The notes under the pieces were generated by a model that ran no database searches, was not told the origin of the DNA, and saw nothing but the letters and a program-made list of their open reading frames with translations. Source: Henriciella litoralis (GTDB taxonomy: Bacteria > Pseudomonadota > Alphaproteobacteria > Caulobacterales > Hyphomonadaceae). From it: a stretch of 64,000 bases of DNA. Of this stretch, positions 19,001-27,156 are shown piece by piece (position 1 is the first letter of the stretch; the number at the start of each line of letters is the position of its first letter). The stretch spans positions 124,001-188,000 of the forward strand of contig NZ_NCSS01000004.1 of NCBI RefSeq assembly GCF_002088935.1, written 5' to 3'. The translations under genes and the position numbers were made by a program.

Positions 19001-19488
19001 TCTGCAGCTGGCGTATCAAGCGTGGCCAGCGCGATGTCGGCTTCCAGGAAGCCTTGCGACTGCGGGTTCTTCAGCGAGTCTGGATGGTACTGGATCTGGC
19101 TGACATTGTAGACAAACGCAGCTGGGTTGCTGGCGTAGCCGTTATTGATCCAATCGATAAAGCCGGGAAGCGCATCCACGTCGAAAGAGAACGCTGCAGG
19201 CAGCTGCGACCCGAAAACCTCTTGCGGATAGTTATTCACGCAGTGAGCGGCAAACAGAACGGTCCGCGGGTTGATCAGCGTGCCGGTACAAACAAAGCCG
19301 TCGGCCCGGTAGAACATGCCAACGCCATTGACGCCGCCTTCTGTGTCTACGGCCTCATCAGGCGTGACATTATCATTTGGAACAATCGCGCTGGCCGTCG
19401 GCGCGAACGCAACGCTGATCAGTGCTGCTGCACCAACCGTCAGCAAAAGCTGAGAGCGACTGATTGTCGTGTTTTTGCGAATTTTCAT
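16078..19488 (-). CDS. Autotransporter with trypsin-like (S1) serine protease passenger
   Basis: A 1136-residue type Va secreted protein. A signal peptide ends near ASA (34). The passenger begins with an S1 protease with a complete triad: His82 in FAAHC, Asp151 in EADIALA, Ser278 in GGDSGGPL. An acidic spacer follows, then beta-helix repeats (GIAPGTPGTIGELTIDGSLVLSSGSALLMDV style) typical of autotransporter passengers, and from about 850 a 12-strand beta-barrel domain ending in the outer-membrane signature TVKF with terminal Phe. The ATG at 19488 is chosen because GAGGG precedes it at 8-9 nt; the frame is open further upstream without start signals. It would expose a protease on the surface or release it. 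Monocistronic, with its own terminator. Confidence 0.92.
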   Translation of the reverse strand: MKIRKNTTISRSQLLLTVGAAALISVAFAPTASAIVPNDNVTPDEAVDTEGGVNGVGMFYRADGFVCTGTLINPRTVLFAAHCVNNYPQEVFGSQLPAAFSFDVDALPGFIDWINNGYASNPAAFVYNVSQIQYHPDSLKNPQSQGFLEADIALATLDTPAADIPTWALLFSALPTPTQDPVNGTGYHVNITGYGRSGNGTQGDIQGIDWRRRAAENMLGALTSFDARDEFLFGSASGLPQDLYHLDFDDPNKTNPYDFNLYQDEPLANEATTAGGDSGGPLILDAANNDITDEDLVIGVLSGGSRFFGGQVFSSYGTQSFYQPLYLFYDYIAEVNPYRYVSALEGDGNWEDASHWVSELDPNYRIIDADGNIVNGFPDEPAAGIAGTDDDFGVVCFDPEGDNVGDACQDLSTGDPVDPARPGPTVDDEEEQSTETVSNNIGRVSLGDLLNSDGFEGINFTANSAATTDEAAASAGAATGVEFADNAPQVDAALPPATIDNGLPGATDFVPDNQDPDAAAGVRGKYFDVTLSRAGTTTLSSSVEIDRFTLSGAEAGLNITSDGALTSLIDVTQAGGLMNVDGSLTSVGDYLLMMGILSGNGTVTTPFLTNVAGGIAPGTPGTIGELTIDGSLVLSSGSALLMDVSADGSDTLNVTGDASLGGIIALGYLDGGPAFGQEYSLVNIDGDVDGDFAGVTGVGDGVLFGDISINDGAVTVSVEAQAYQDFLGADATEVQKSYARTLDAARSGSYDDLSGLYGAVDLLAAADVATAFDLISPDDAIASGQVALSMGEALSNRLDSRLRDVRNGKRGFTTTAPANAVDVAASNSQSAFAAAASQLAATESEVETKTYDMKPGFGGFLNVDFFTGQFETAFTGRGDTDVEGFTVTGGFDQQFENGAVLGIFGSYAEAESDLNNAIGSADADGGSVGVYGSAPFAFEGFVDGYASLGSYSYDMRRDVTIPGGTSYSAAGETDADQMMIGASVGKVFTHSSGVASFTPSLSIDHLSVDFDAYTETGGPIALAVDGRTVSSTQVSFGGVADWNATESGRVRLNAGAFGVYDLNSDEDVVVGTFAAAPTTGSIVLTGQDPDDFWVEVQAGLDVDLSSSIVGSLNVKQTLSRDDLEQTTIGGSLTVKF

Positions 19489-19775
19489 ATGAATTTCCCT
19501 CACTGGACACCATAAAGTCATATTAAGGCTTGGTGAGCAGTCGTAAGTCCATTCCGCAAGATGGACCAGCAGAAATTTCCAATCGCCAACCATAAGTGCA
19601 TTGGTGTGTTGCCTTTTTGCCAACACCAGGCAGCAACGGGACTACCAAACCGGTCAAATCGGGGGCAGATTTGCCAGCGCGGCTGCTGACCGCACCTGCG
19701 GTTTCCGCTGCGTAGATCGTTCCCTTTGCCAGCAGCACATGTATGCTCACTACAATCAAAAAATTGGGAGTGACG

Positions 19776-21470
19776 ATGCATTACGCTGAGCTATCAAAAG
19801 CGCGAGAAGAGCTGACCGGACCTGGCGGCGATTTCGAAATTGTTGAGGAAGACATCCTTGGCAATCGCATCCGCACCTACAAGAACGCCCCGCCGAGCGT
19901 GCGTGAAGTCTGGCTTGCGACCGCTGAATTCGCTGACCGGGACTATCTGGTCTACGAAGATGAGCGCCTGACTTATGGTGAGACGCATCAACGCGTCGCC
20001 TCCCTCGCATCATGGATGCTGGATCAGGGCGTAAAGCCGGGAGATCGCGTCGCAATTTCCATGCGCAACTATCCCGAATGGATGCAGATCTACTGGGCCT
20101 GCGCTTGCGTGGGAATCACCGTCGTCGGGATGAATGCCTGGTGGACGGCCGAGGAAATGTCCTATGCGCTGTCAGACTCAGAGCCGAAAATCCTGTTTCT
20201 CGACGTCGAGCGGCTGGCGCGGATTGGCGAAAAACCTGACATGGCTGAAGGCCTCAAACTTGTTGGCGTCCGTATCGACAATCTGCCTGATGGGATCACC
20301 CCCTGGCAGGATGTCATTGCCAGGGAAGCTCCTTTGCCGGACGTTACAGTCGACCCGGATTCCGACGCTTGTATCTTCTACACATCTGGCACGACCGGCT
20401 TTCCCAAGGGCGCACAGCTCACCCATCGCGGCTGCGTCGCGAACCTGATGAACATGCTCTATGCCCGGGCTTCGGGCGCACGCGCCATGAACCTCGCAAC
20501 CGGTGAAGTCCCGCCAGACCCGCTGCCCATCCCCGTCGGCCTCATCCCCACGCCGCTGTTCCACGTCACCGCCAACAATTGCGGCGCATATGCGATCACG
20601 GCGGCAGGCGGAAAAATGGTGCTGATGTATCGCTGGGATGCTGGCGAGGCGCTGCGTCTGATTGAGCGCGAGAAAGTTACGGGCTTGAGCGGCGTGCCCG
20701 TTATGGCGCGGGAAGTGATCAACCATCCCGATTTTGACAAGACAGACACGTCCAGCCTGATGACGCTCGGCGGCGGCGGCGCACAAGTGCCACCAGACCT
20801 CGTTCAGAAGATTGACGACAAGGTCGCCACAGCCCGCCCGAACACCGGCTATGGCATGACCGAGACCTGCGGGATCATCACCTCGCTTGCAGCTGACTTC
20901 TTCATCGACAAGCCCGACAGCGCCGGCCCTTACATGCCGAACTTTGAGGCCAAATGCGTCAACGATGCCGGCGAGGCCGTCCCGCAGGGCGAACTGGGTG
21001 AGCTTTGGGTGCGCGGCTCGTCCGTCATCAAGGGCTATATCAACCGCCCCGAGGCGACCGCCGATTCCATCACCGATGGCTGGCTTCACACCGGGGATAT
21101 CGCCCGCATCGACGAGCACGGCTTCATCTTCATCGTGGACCGCAAGAAGGACATGGTTCTACGCGGCGGCGAGAATATCTATTGCGCTGAGGTTGAGGCC
21201 GCTCTCTACCGCAATGGCGCGATTGCCGAGTGCTCTGTGTTCGGCGTTCCGGACGAGCGTCTCGGCGAGGAAGTTGGGGCCGCGATCGTCGTTAAACCCG
21301 GCGAGTCTCTGACCGAAGAGGATGTCCGGGCCCATTGCGCGTCGATCATGGCGAAGCACAAGATCCCCCGCTACATCTGGCTGCGCTACGAGCCCCTGCC
21401 CCGCAATGCCAGCGGCAAATTCCTGAAAAAAGACCTCAAGAAAGAGCTGACCGAGTCTCTTTCCAGCTAA
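19776..21470 (+). CDS. AMP-dependent acyl-CoA synthetase/ligase
   Basis: A 564-residue member of the ANL superfamily that activates a carboxylic acid with ATP and CoA. Motifs in order: YTSGTTGFPKGAQLTHRG (P-loop, A3), GYGMTETCG (A5), GWLHTGDIARIDEHGF (A7), KDMVLRGGENIYCAEVE (A8 hinge) and the C-terminal PRNASGKFLKKDLKK with the catalytic Lys. Closest in style to medium/long-chain fatty-acid CoA ligases; the substrate cannot be read from sequence. The ATG at 19776 has GGGAG at 7 nt; the upstream ATG at 19743 lacks a site. It converges with a thiolase gene, which could share a fatty-acid pathway. Confidence 0.9.
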   Translation: MHYAELSKAREELTGPGGDFEIVEEDILGNRIRTYKNAPPSVREVWLATAEFADRDYLVYEDERLTYGETHQRVASLASWMLDQGVKPGDRVAISMRNYPEWMQIYWACACVGITVVGMNAWWTAEEMSYALSDSEPKILFLDVERLARIGEKPDMAEGLKLVGVRIDNLPDGITPWQDVIAREAPLPDVTVDPDSDACIFYTSGTTGFPKGAQLTHRGCVANLMNMLYARASGARAMNLATGEVPPDPLPIPVGLIPTPLFHVTANNCGAYAITAAGGKMVLMYRWDAGEALRLIEREKVTGLSGVPVMAREVINHPDFDKTDTSSLMTLGGGGAQVPPDLVQKIDDKVATARPNTGYGMTETCGIITSLAADFFIDKPDSAGPYMPNFEAKCVNDAGEAVPQGELGELWVRGSSVIKGYINRPEATADSITDGWLHTGDIARIDEHGFIFIVDRKKDMVLRGGENIYCAEVEAALYRNGAIAECSVFGVPDERLGEEVGAAIVVKPGESLTEEDVRAHCASIMAKHKIPRYIWLRYEPLPRNASGKFLKKDLKKELTESLSS

Positions 21471-21484
21471 GTCGAAGGTTCGGA

Positions 21485-21517
21485 CTTGCAGGGCAGACAT
21501 CCGGTCCGCCCTGCAAG
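21485..21517. terminator. Hairpin between convergent genes
   Basis: A 10-bp perfect stem CTTGCAGGGC / GCCCTGCAAG with a 13-nt loop, located between the ends of the acyl-CoA ligase and thiolase genes. The T-tract is weak, so it may be a poor or factor-aided terminator. Confidence 0.6.
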
Positions 21518-21531
21518 CCCGTTATTCGAGG

Positions 21532-22695
21532 CTAGGCCATCTCGATGATGGTGACGTTCGCGATGCCGCCGCCTTCACACATGGTCTGCAGGCCCCAGCG
21601 CTTGCCGCGCGCCTTCAGGCCATAGATCAGCGTCGTCATCAGCTTCGTGCCGGTCGCGCCAAGCGGGTGCCCGAGCGCAATGGCGCCGCCATTGACGTTG
21701 AGCTTGTCCGGGTCGGCGCCCGTGTGCTTCAGCCAGGCCATCGGGATTGAGGCGAACGCTTCATTGACCTCATAGAGATCGATATCGCTCATCTTCATAC
21801 CGGCCCGCTGAAGCGCCTTGTCGGTCGCAAACAGCGGCTCCTCAAGCATGATGACCGGGTCGCCAGCCGTAACTGTGAGATTGTGGATCCGCGCGAGCGG
21901 CGTCAGACCGTGGCGCTTCACCGCCTCTGCCGATGCCACCAGAACAGCCGACGAGCCGTCGCAGATCTGGCTGGCGGTCCCGGCGGTGAGGATGCCGTCT
22001 TCCGCCATCGTCTTCAGCCCGGCGAGCGCGTCCATCGTGGTGCCCGGACGAATGCCCTCATCGGTGACGTGCATCTCGGTCTCGCCTTCTGGCGTAACGA
22101 TCTCAACCGGCACGATCTCATCCTCAAAAGCGCCCGCCTCCGTCGCAGCGGCGGCGCGGCGCTGGCTCTCAACGCCGAACGCATCGGTCTGATCGCGGGT
22201 AAAGCCGTGCTTCTTCGCGACCATTTCGGCGCCGACGAACTGGCTGAAACCCTTGATGCTATACTTGTCCTTGATCGCCTGCGAGATGGGCGAGATGCCC
22301 GTCCCCGGCAGGAAGTTCGAGCCCATCGGGGCGCGCGACATCGATTCGACGCCGCCGGCGATCACAACATCCTGCGTGCCTGACATCACGGCCTGCGCGG
22401 CGAACTGGACGGCCTGCTGCGAAGACCCGCATTGGCGGTCAATCGTGACGGCGGGGACGCTATCCGGCAGAGAGGAAGCGAGGACACAGTTGCGCGCCAC
22501 CTGCCCGGCCTGCTCGCCAGCTTGCGTCACACAGCCGAAGATCACATCATCAATCGAGGCCGGATCGATCCCGGCCCGGGCGACGACCGCGTCCAGCGCC
22601 TTGGCGCCAAGGTCGTTTGCGTGAATACCTGAGAGGCGTCCGCCGCGCCGTCCACCAGCGGTTCGGACGGCGGCGCAGATGTAAGCGTCTGTCAT
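21532..22695 (-). CDS. Thiolase (acetyl-CoA C-acyltransferase)
   Basis: A 387-residue thiolase of degradative or biosynthetic type. Catalytic residues are visible: nucleophile Cys89 in DRQCGSSQQA, NEAFA, His in GGAIALGHPLGATGTK, and the second Cys in MCEGGGIAN. These enzymes cleave 3-ketoacyl-CoA with CoA or condense two acetyl-CoA. The sequence is of the type often annotated as acetyl-CoA acetyltransferase near acyl-CoA ligases and dehydrogenases rather than PhaA; no PHB genes are present. Its convergent neighbour is an acyl-CoA ligase. AAGAAGGA lies 12 nt before the ATG, a rather long spacing. Confidence 0.92.
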   Translation of the reverse strand: MTDAYICAAVRTAGGRRGGRLSGIHANDLGAKALDAVVARAGIDPASIDDVIFGCVTQAGEQAGQVARNCVLASSLPDSVPAVTIDRQCGSSQQAVQFAAQAVMSGTQDVVIAGGVESMSRAPMGSNFLPGTGISPISQAIKDKYSIKGFSQFVGAEMVAKKHGFTRDQTDAFGVESQRRAAAATEAGAFEDEIVPVEIVTPEGETEMHVTDEGIRPGTTMDALAGLKTMAEDGILTAGTASQICDGSSAVLVASAEAVKRHGLTPLARIHNLTVTAGDPVIMLEEPLFATDKALQRAGMKMSDIDLYEVNEAFASIPMAWLKHTGADPDKLNVNGGAIALGHPLGATGTKLMTTLIYGLKARGKRWGLQTMCEGGGIANVTIIEMA

Positions 22696-22841
22696 GATTG
22701 TAAAAATTCCTTCTTATAGATCGCACTTAAAACGGTGATGCACATTATCCAGCCCTTGCCGCTGGGGCAGACAAGCGCCGTTTTGAACCTCTGCCAAATT
22801 AGAGCTTGGTCGCCGTGCCGTTTCGCCCGACATTGGGTCCC

Positions 22842-23210
22842 ATGCACTGGATCGCCATTCTCATCATCGCCGTATGGATGCTCGCCGGCGGGGTAGCCCA
22901 CTTCATCGTACCCACCTATTTCTATCCGATCGTGCCGGACTGGATGCCGGAGCTTGCCGTGGTCTACGTCTCCGGCATTGTCGAGATCGCGATTGGCGTT
23001 GGCGTGCTCTTGCCACGGACCCGCGCGCTGGCGGGCCTCGCTTTTGCCGCGCTCTGCCTTGGCTTTCTGCCGCTGCATGTCTGGGATTTTTTCCGCCCGG
23101 ACCCGGTGTTCGAGGTGCCCGTTGCGGCGAGCATCCGGATTGCCGTGCAGTTTGTCCTGATCGGGCTCGGCCTATGGCTCTGGCAGCGTGGGCGAACACC
23201 CAAGGCCTGA
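22842..23210 (+). CDS. DoxX-like small membrane protein
   Basis: A 122-residue protein with four hydrophobic segments (about 2-20, 38-58, 63-82 and 95-116) and a short basic tail. The pattern (AVWMLAGGVAHFIVP at the start, IVEIAIGVGVLLPRTRALAG, FLPLHVWDF) fits DoxX/DoxD-like membrane proteins, which are often linked to redox stress but have no single proven function. The ATG at 22842 is preferred; TTG at 22806 is an alternative. It is divergent from the thiolase gene. Confidence 0.7.
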   Translation: MHWIAILIIAVWMLAGGVAHFIVPTYFYPIVPDWMPELAVVYVSGIVEIAIGVGVLLPRTRALAGLAFAALCLGFLPLHVWDFFRPDPVFEVPVAASIRIAVQFVLIGLGLWLWQRGRTPKA

Positions 23211-23435
23211 GGCGCGCCGCGGGACCTCATACATGCCCAGCGGTGGAAACGCCTTGCGCTCTGCCGCCGGAACCACCATATACCCGCTATCGACCTTTCG
23301 CCGGACTATCGGGCTTTGTTTGCGGTTGCCCCTTTTGGGGTCTCCCCGCGCCCACGACCTAGACGACTCCTTCAAAAGTTTCGACACCTCCGCTCGCACT
23401 GTCGCGCGCGGATAACGCTTTGCAGGAGATCTTTT
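23211..23435 (+). other. Upstream region / likely long 5' leader of the cold-shock gene
   Basis: This 225-bp stretch has no convincing gene. Before the cold-shock start it contains a short inverted repeat CCCC TTTT GGGG near 23330 and AGGAG 7 nt ahead of the ATG. Long structured leaders that control translation with temperature are known for cspA-type genes; that role here is inferred only from position. Confidence 0.35.
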
Positions 23436-23645
23436 ATGACCCAAGGCACAGTTAAATTCTACAACGACCAAAAAGGTTTTGGTTTTATTGCACCCGACCA
23501 GGGCGGCGACGACGTGTTCGTTCACGCCACGGCTCTGGAACGCTGCGGCATGCAGGCCCTCAATGAAGGCCAAAAAGTCCAGTTCACGACCGCCGTCGAC
23601 CCCCGCAAGGGCAAGACCGCCGTCGACCAGATCGAAGCAGCCTAG
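23436..23645 (+). CDS. Cold-shock domain protein
   Basis: A 69-residue single cold-shock domain protein (CspA type), a five-stranded beta-barrel that binds single-stranded RNA/DNA and melts RNA structure. RNP1 is KGFGFI (residues 13-18) and RNP2 is VFVHA (27-31); the start GTVKFYN and end QIEAA are typical. Full length for the family. AGGAG precedes the ATG. Two hairpins follow, the second a very strong terminator, consistent with an abundant short mRNA. Confidence 0.96.
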   Translation: MTQGTVKFYNDQKGFGFIAPDQGGDDVFVHATALERCGMQALNEGQKVQFTTAVDPRKGKTAVDQIEAA

Positions 23646-23656
23646 GCTTTTTTGAT

Positions 23657-23724
23657 GAGACCGGCTTTGCCCGGTCTCGCACAAGACAAGAAGCGCCAGC
23701 AGGTTTCCTGCTGGCGCTTTTTTT
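23657..23724 (+). terminator. Two consecutive hairpins ending the cold-shock transcript
   Basis: The first stem is GAGACCGG / CCGGTCTC (23657-23678) without a T-run. The second is a perfect 11-bp stem GCGCCAGCAGG / CCTGCTGGCGC with a TTT loop (23693-23717) followed by seven T (23718-23724), a textbook intrinsic terminator. Confidence 0.95.
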
Positions 23725-23777
23725 ATGCGTGGTGGGGAGGATTGGGGCGTTTTGCGCACATTCGAAACGATCCGCTC

Positions 23778-23850
23778 ATTCCCGCGAAGGCGGGAATCTC
23801 GTGAAACTGAGGTCCTACTTTAGCTGGCTGAGATCCCCGCCTTCGCGGGG
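23778..23850. repeat. Pair of inverted palindromic intergenic repeats
   Basis: ATTCCCGC-GAAG-GCGGGAAT (23778-23797) and TCCCCGC-CTTC-GCGGGGA (23834-23851) are each hairpins, and they are reverse complements of each other over about 20 bp (GAGATTCCCGCCTTCGCGGG type). Repeats of this kind are scattered between genes in many alphaproteobacteria. They lie in a 405-bp gene-free stretch; the remainder (23852-24050) shows no gene and is visibly less GC-rich. Confidence 0.75.
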
Positions 23851-24050
23851 AAGATCGGTGTTTTGGAGGGCGGGTGTGCGATCTGGATTTGAGATTGGTA
23901 CGACCGCCGCCAGCCCAACGAGGAAGAGCAAAAACCAAACGTTGAGTGCTGCTGAGAAGCTTCCAAACGATTCCAGCCAAGAAACTAAAAGGAATTAAAG
24001 TGGACCCAAACTTCCGTCGCGCCGCATGTATTTAGGTTCCTCATTTCTGC

Positions 24051-24764
24051 TCATTCGGGGGGTGTATTGCCTTGATCCCGATGTGCAGGGACTGGGTGGT
24101 CATCAATGGCAGCTGAAGCCGAGACTTCGTTGGAATACTGATCGCCAGAATCTACGGTTGAGGCGACTACCTCATCGCGAAGTTTGGTGATTTCTGGGGC
24201 ATGAAGCGCGATGAGCAGAAGACACCAAGAGAGAAGGCCGAGCGATGACGCAACTAGCCCAGCTGCGATCAACCCCATCATATTACGCCACCTAGCAACT
24301 CTCTTTAAAGGTAAATCGCTGGCGGCCTCGTCGCCGACGTTCAATTTCCTTTGGAAGAACCAATTAGAGGCGAAAGAACTCCTCAACGCTAGCGCAACCG
24401 GAGCCACTCCTGAAAAAGCAAGACTCAACAGTGCCATGCGTAAGATTGGCACTGAATCGGGAAATTCTTGGCCTGCAAGTATTGTAGACCCCATTGCCGC
24501 GGCTAGTGCACCACTCGCAACCGACACACTAGTTATCCATGTCCGCATCCAGTAAGTGGTGTCGTCGACAGAGTGTACGAACGCTTTCTCTAGATAGTTT
24601 TCAAGCGCATCCTGATTACGCTTCAATTTCTCCGAAATTTCCTTGAGTTGGGATTCCGACATCGAAGCTTTGGCTTCCAGCGCTGCCTCACTCTTTTGCA
24701 GCTCAGCTAGATGATTTTTACCCTCTTTGGATTGCTCATCTCGGCCAATAGGCTCATCGGTCAT
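24051..24764 (-). CDS. Hypothetical membrane protein with N-terminal coiled coil
   Basis: A 237-residue protein. Residues 15-60 are a charged heptad-like helix (AELQKSEAALEAKASMSESQLKEISEKLKR split into short runs), probably a coiled coil. Hydrophobic segments follow at about 73-95, 105-125 and 165-187, then a polar tail rich in Asp, Ser and Pro. No known family recognised. Its codon use is less GC-biased than the surrounding genes and it lies beside the pccB-duplication region, so it may be acquired DNA. No strong ribosome binding site is visible before the ATG, so the start is provisional. Confidence 0.55.
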   Translation of the reverse strand: MTDEPIGRDEQSKEGKNHLAELQKSEAALEAKASMSESQLKEISEKLKRNQDALENYLEKAFVHSVDDTTYWMRTWITSVSVASGALAAAMGSTILAGQEFPDSVPILRMALLSLAFSGVAPVALALRSSFASNWFFQRKLNVGDEAASDLPLKRVARWRNMMGLIAAGLVASSLGLLSWCLLLIALHAPEITKLRDEVVASTVDSGDQYSNEVSASAAIDDHPVPAHRDQGNTPPE

Positions 24765-24979
24765 TGGCTCGTCCCCTGCCTAGAAATGCTAGGTGTTTCA
24801 GTTATGTGCGTGCCCTTGTTTCGCCCGAACCTGATCTCAGGGCAAGTTGACATTCGGCCGCCAATACCCTCAGCGCCACGACGTCAGCTTTGCCAAACCT
24901 TCTGAAGCCAGCTAGCGGCGCACAGGCTTCATCATCAGCGACACCTACAAGTCGAGATCAATCGTGAACTGTGTCTGCC

Positions 24980-25078
24980 CTAAAGCGGAATGTTATCGTG
25001 CTTCTTCCAGGGGTTTTCCAGCTCTTTGCCGCGTAGGGTGCGCAGCGCTTTTACGATGCGGCGGCGGGTTGAGTGGGG
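24980..25078 (-). pseudogene. Displaced 3'-terminal fragment of pccB (99 bp)
   Basis: These 99 bp match the last 99 bp of the intact pccB at 27157-27255 at 97 positions, with no gaps, and encode the same C-terminus [18 protein letters not shown]... ending NIPL and a TAG stop. Both differences are synonymous (CTA/CTC Leu, AAC/AAT Asn). Upstream of this block the frame runs into unrelated sequence with no start signals; only about 14 bp of decayed similarity continues. It is therefore a gene remnant and not a separate 92-residue protein. Confidence 0.9.
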
Positions 25079-25254
25079 TAGATGGTGTCCAAGCCATATG
25101 AGGCTGAAATGGAGGGGTGGGGAAGCTTCTGCGCTATCCTTCCCGAAAGCGGGGGCACTGCGGTGTTTTCTCAGGGCTTGCCCCGTCAGCGGATGAGCCA
25201 CGCGGCGTTCAAACGCTGCCGCTGGTCCACCCGCCCCTAAACGAAGGCATTCAA

Positions 25255-26919
25255 TCACTGAGAAACAAGGTCGACAGGCTTGTAAACGCGGACCACTCCG
25301 CTTCCCGGATTTGCAACCATCACGACATTGTCACTGAAATTATCATCCTTAGCTGTCGCAGCCGAGCCCGCACCCGGCTCAATTGCGAATGATTTTGGTT
25401 CAGCAAAGCTTGGCACTTCTCCGACCCCCTGATTTTCGGCCAGCGTGTTCTCAAACACCATCGCCTGACCAGACTCCGTGACGACCACAAGATCGAGGCG
25501 CTTTTGGTCTGCCGGCCTCACGCCCACAAACGCGCCCTGGACCAAACCGACCGGTACGCCGCCCGTCCAGGCGAATGTTTCCTGCGATATCTCCTCGCTG
25601 CTATTGTCCTGGCTCACCATTATCAGGCGCTGCTGACCGCCATCTTTCCCATCCGTCAGCAGTACGACCATGTATCTGGGCTTCAGGCTTGGCGAGCCGA
25701 AGGACAGGACGTCGACAATGGTCATTTGCTCCGTCGTTTCTGTCTGGAGCGGTATTGCTGTCAGTTCGACATATTCCTGGGTCTCATCCGTATCGCCGTA
25801 GAGGACCAGCTCATTTGAATCAAAATCGACAGCGATCAGCGGGCTGAAGTTCGACTCGTCGAAAGGGTCTTTCGTGTAGACGTCCGCAGGCAATTCAGTC
25901 GGGAAAATGTGGCATAGAGACCGATCGGAATTGAGATCGAAAATCACTTCGCTGTCGAATTGGTTGGATGAACTGGAATTGTCCGGCGTGATACGTACGA
26001 CCGCCAGTCCATTATCGCGCTGCCCGACCCAGCCGAAGTCTTGCCCGGTATTTGTCCGCCCCTCGAAGTAGCAGGGCTGGTCAATTGCGAAGCTGTCGGC
26101 CAGCTGGAATGTACCGCCTGGTACGACGCTCCGATCTGAATTTACAAGGCTGATTTTGTTGGCGCCCTCTTCGACGACAACAAACTGATTGGGCGCCTCA
26201 ACACCGTTGAAACCCAGACCATTCGGAACGATCTGGGCGATGCCGGAAAAAGATGGCTCAACCGTTGCCAGGTCCGTTCTGGAATAGTCAAAATAGCCTT
26301 TTGTTGTGTCTTCGCCGAATAGAACCAGATCTCGGGGATTGTTCGGACTTCCGGCAACCGCAGGCACAGACGCAAAGACCTCAGAAAAAGTGGTGCCGAT
26401 ATTTCCGACTTCCAGTCGTGCGCCTTGATCCAGAAGGGCGACCGGGCGGCCGGGGCCAGAAAAACCCCGCAGCTGAACGTTCGCAGATTTTGTACTCACC
26501 GCACCGCGAGAGTCTTCAGCGCGAATTTCAAACACCATCGTGGCGGTCGTGTTCGTCGTGATATCAGGCGCACGCCATTTGGTGGCGTAGGCGTTCACAT
26601 CTTCCAGCTGCTCGGCAGCAGGGCCAGAGGTCTGGCGTAGCGTTATGTTGAAAGAATCGCCGTCCGGGTCCGTCGTATCGAACGTGTCGATGACAAAGAT
26701 ATTTTGCTCGAGAACGGGGTTGCTGGACAGTTCTATCCGGATGTCCGGGCCTCCGTTCCCCGGTGGGGGCGGCGGAGGAGGAGGCGGTCCGCCGTTTGGC
26801 GTTCCTCCGCCACCGGACGAGCCGCCACCGCATCCTGCCAATGAAAGCGCGCCTACCCCCAAAGCGAGGGCTAATATTATTCTGCTCGCGCTCGAACGGA
26901 AACGATTGTGGCTCATCAT
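25255..26919 (-). CDS. Secreted lipoprotein with Gly/Pro linker, possibly beta-propeller
   Basis: A 554-residue predicted lipoprotein. A basic N-terminus and hydrophobic core lead to the lipobox LAGC near residue 30. A low-complexity linker follows (Gly/Ser, then nine prolines), then a PKD/cadherin-like stretch (about 60-150, with TDPDGDSFNITLRQTSGP and FEIRAEDSRGAVSTKSANVQ), and a C-terminal region of repeated blades mentioning LVLFGEDT, VVVEEGANKI, AVDFDSNELVLYGD and LDLVVVTESGQAMVFENT, which look like FG-GAP/VCBS-type propeller repeats. Probably anchored in the outer membrane; function unknown. AGGGG lies 7 nt before the ATG. The gene fills the segment between the two pccB 3' ends, so it is probably an insertion. 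Confidence 0.75.
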   Translation of the reverse strand: MMSHNRFRSSASRIILALALGVGALSLAGCGGGSSGGGGTPNGGPPPPPPPPPGNGGPDIRIELSSNPVLEQNIFVIDTFDTTDPDGDSFNITLRQTSGPAAEQLEDVNAYATKWRAPDITTNTTATMVFEIRAEDSRGAVSTKSANVQLRGFSGPGRPVALLDQGARLEVGNIGTTFSEVFASVPAVAGSPNNPRDLVLFGEDTTKGYFDYSRTDLATVEPSFSGIAQIVPNGLGFNGVEAPNQFVVVEEGANKISLVNSDRSVVPGGTFQLADSFAIDQPCYFEGRTNTGQDFGWVGQRDNGLAVVRITPDNSSSSNQFDSEVIFDLNSDRSLCHIFPTELPADVYTKDPFDESNFSPLIAVDFDSNELVLYGDTDETQEYVELTAIPLQTETTEQMTIVDVLSFGSPSLKPRYMVVLLTDGKDGGQQRLIMVSQDNSSEEISQETFAWTGGVPVGLVQGAFVGVRPADQKRLDLVVVTESGQAMVFENTLAENQGVGEVPSFAEPKSFAIEPGAGSAATAKDDNFSDNVVMVANPGSGVVRVYKPVDLVSQ

Positions 26920-27156
26920 TACGCTACCCCTTGATTTTTACATAACCTTAGGGCGGACAAAATCGCAGTTTCTATTTTTGGTCTAGAACCAAATGCTGCG
27001 AAAATGGTGGTGAGCCCCCTTTTTCTTTTTAGATCGGCATCGGGGCGGCGCTTCCATTCGATCTATGCGGACGGCGCATCGACGGGCTCTAAGCGCTTTT
27101 TTCTGTTTACGCTCAAAGCCCTCTGCCGGTTCGTCTCCGTCCGATCAGTTCGAAAT

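Noticed and set aside
24980-25258. A 92-residue ORF containing the pccB C-terminus
   Set aside because: Its last third is the duplicated pccB end and the first part has no start site or homology; best seen as a remnant.
26730-26830. Gly/Pro codon repeats suggesting a repeat array or CRISPR
   Set aside because: The repeats lie in frame in the lipoprotein linker (poly-Gly, poly-Pro) and have no spacer structure.
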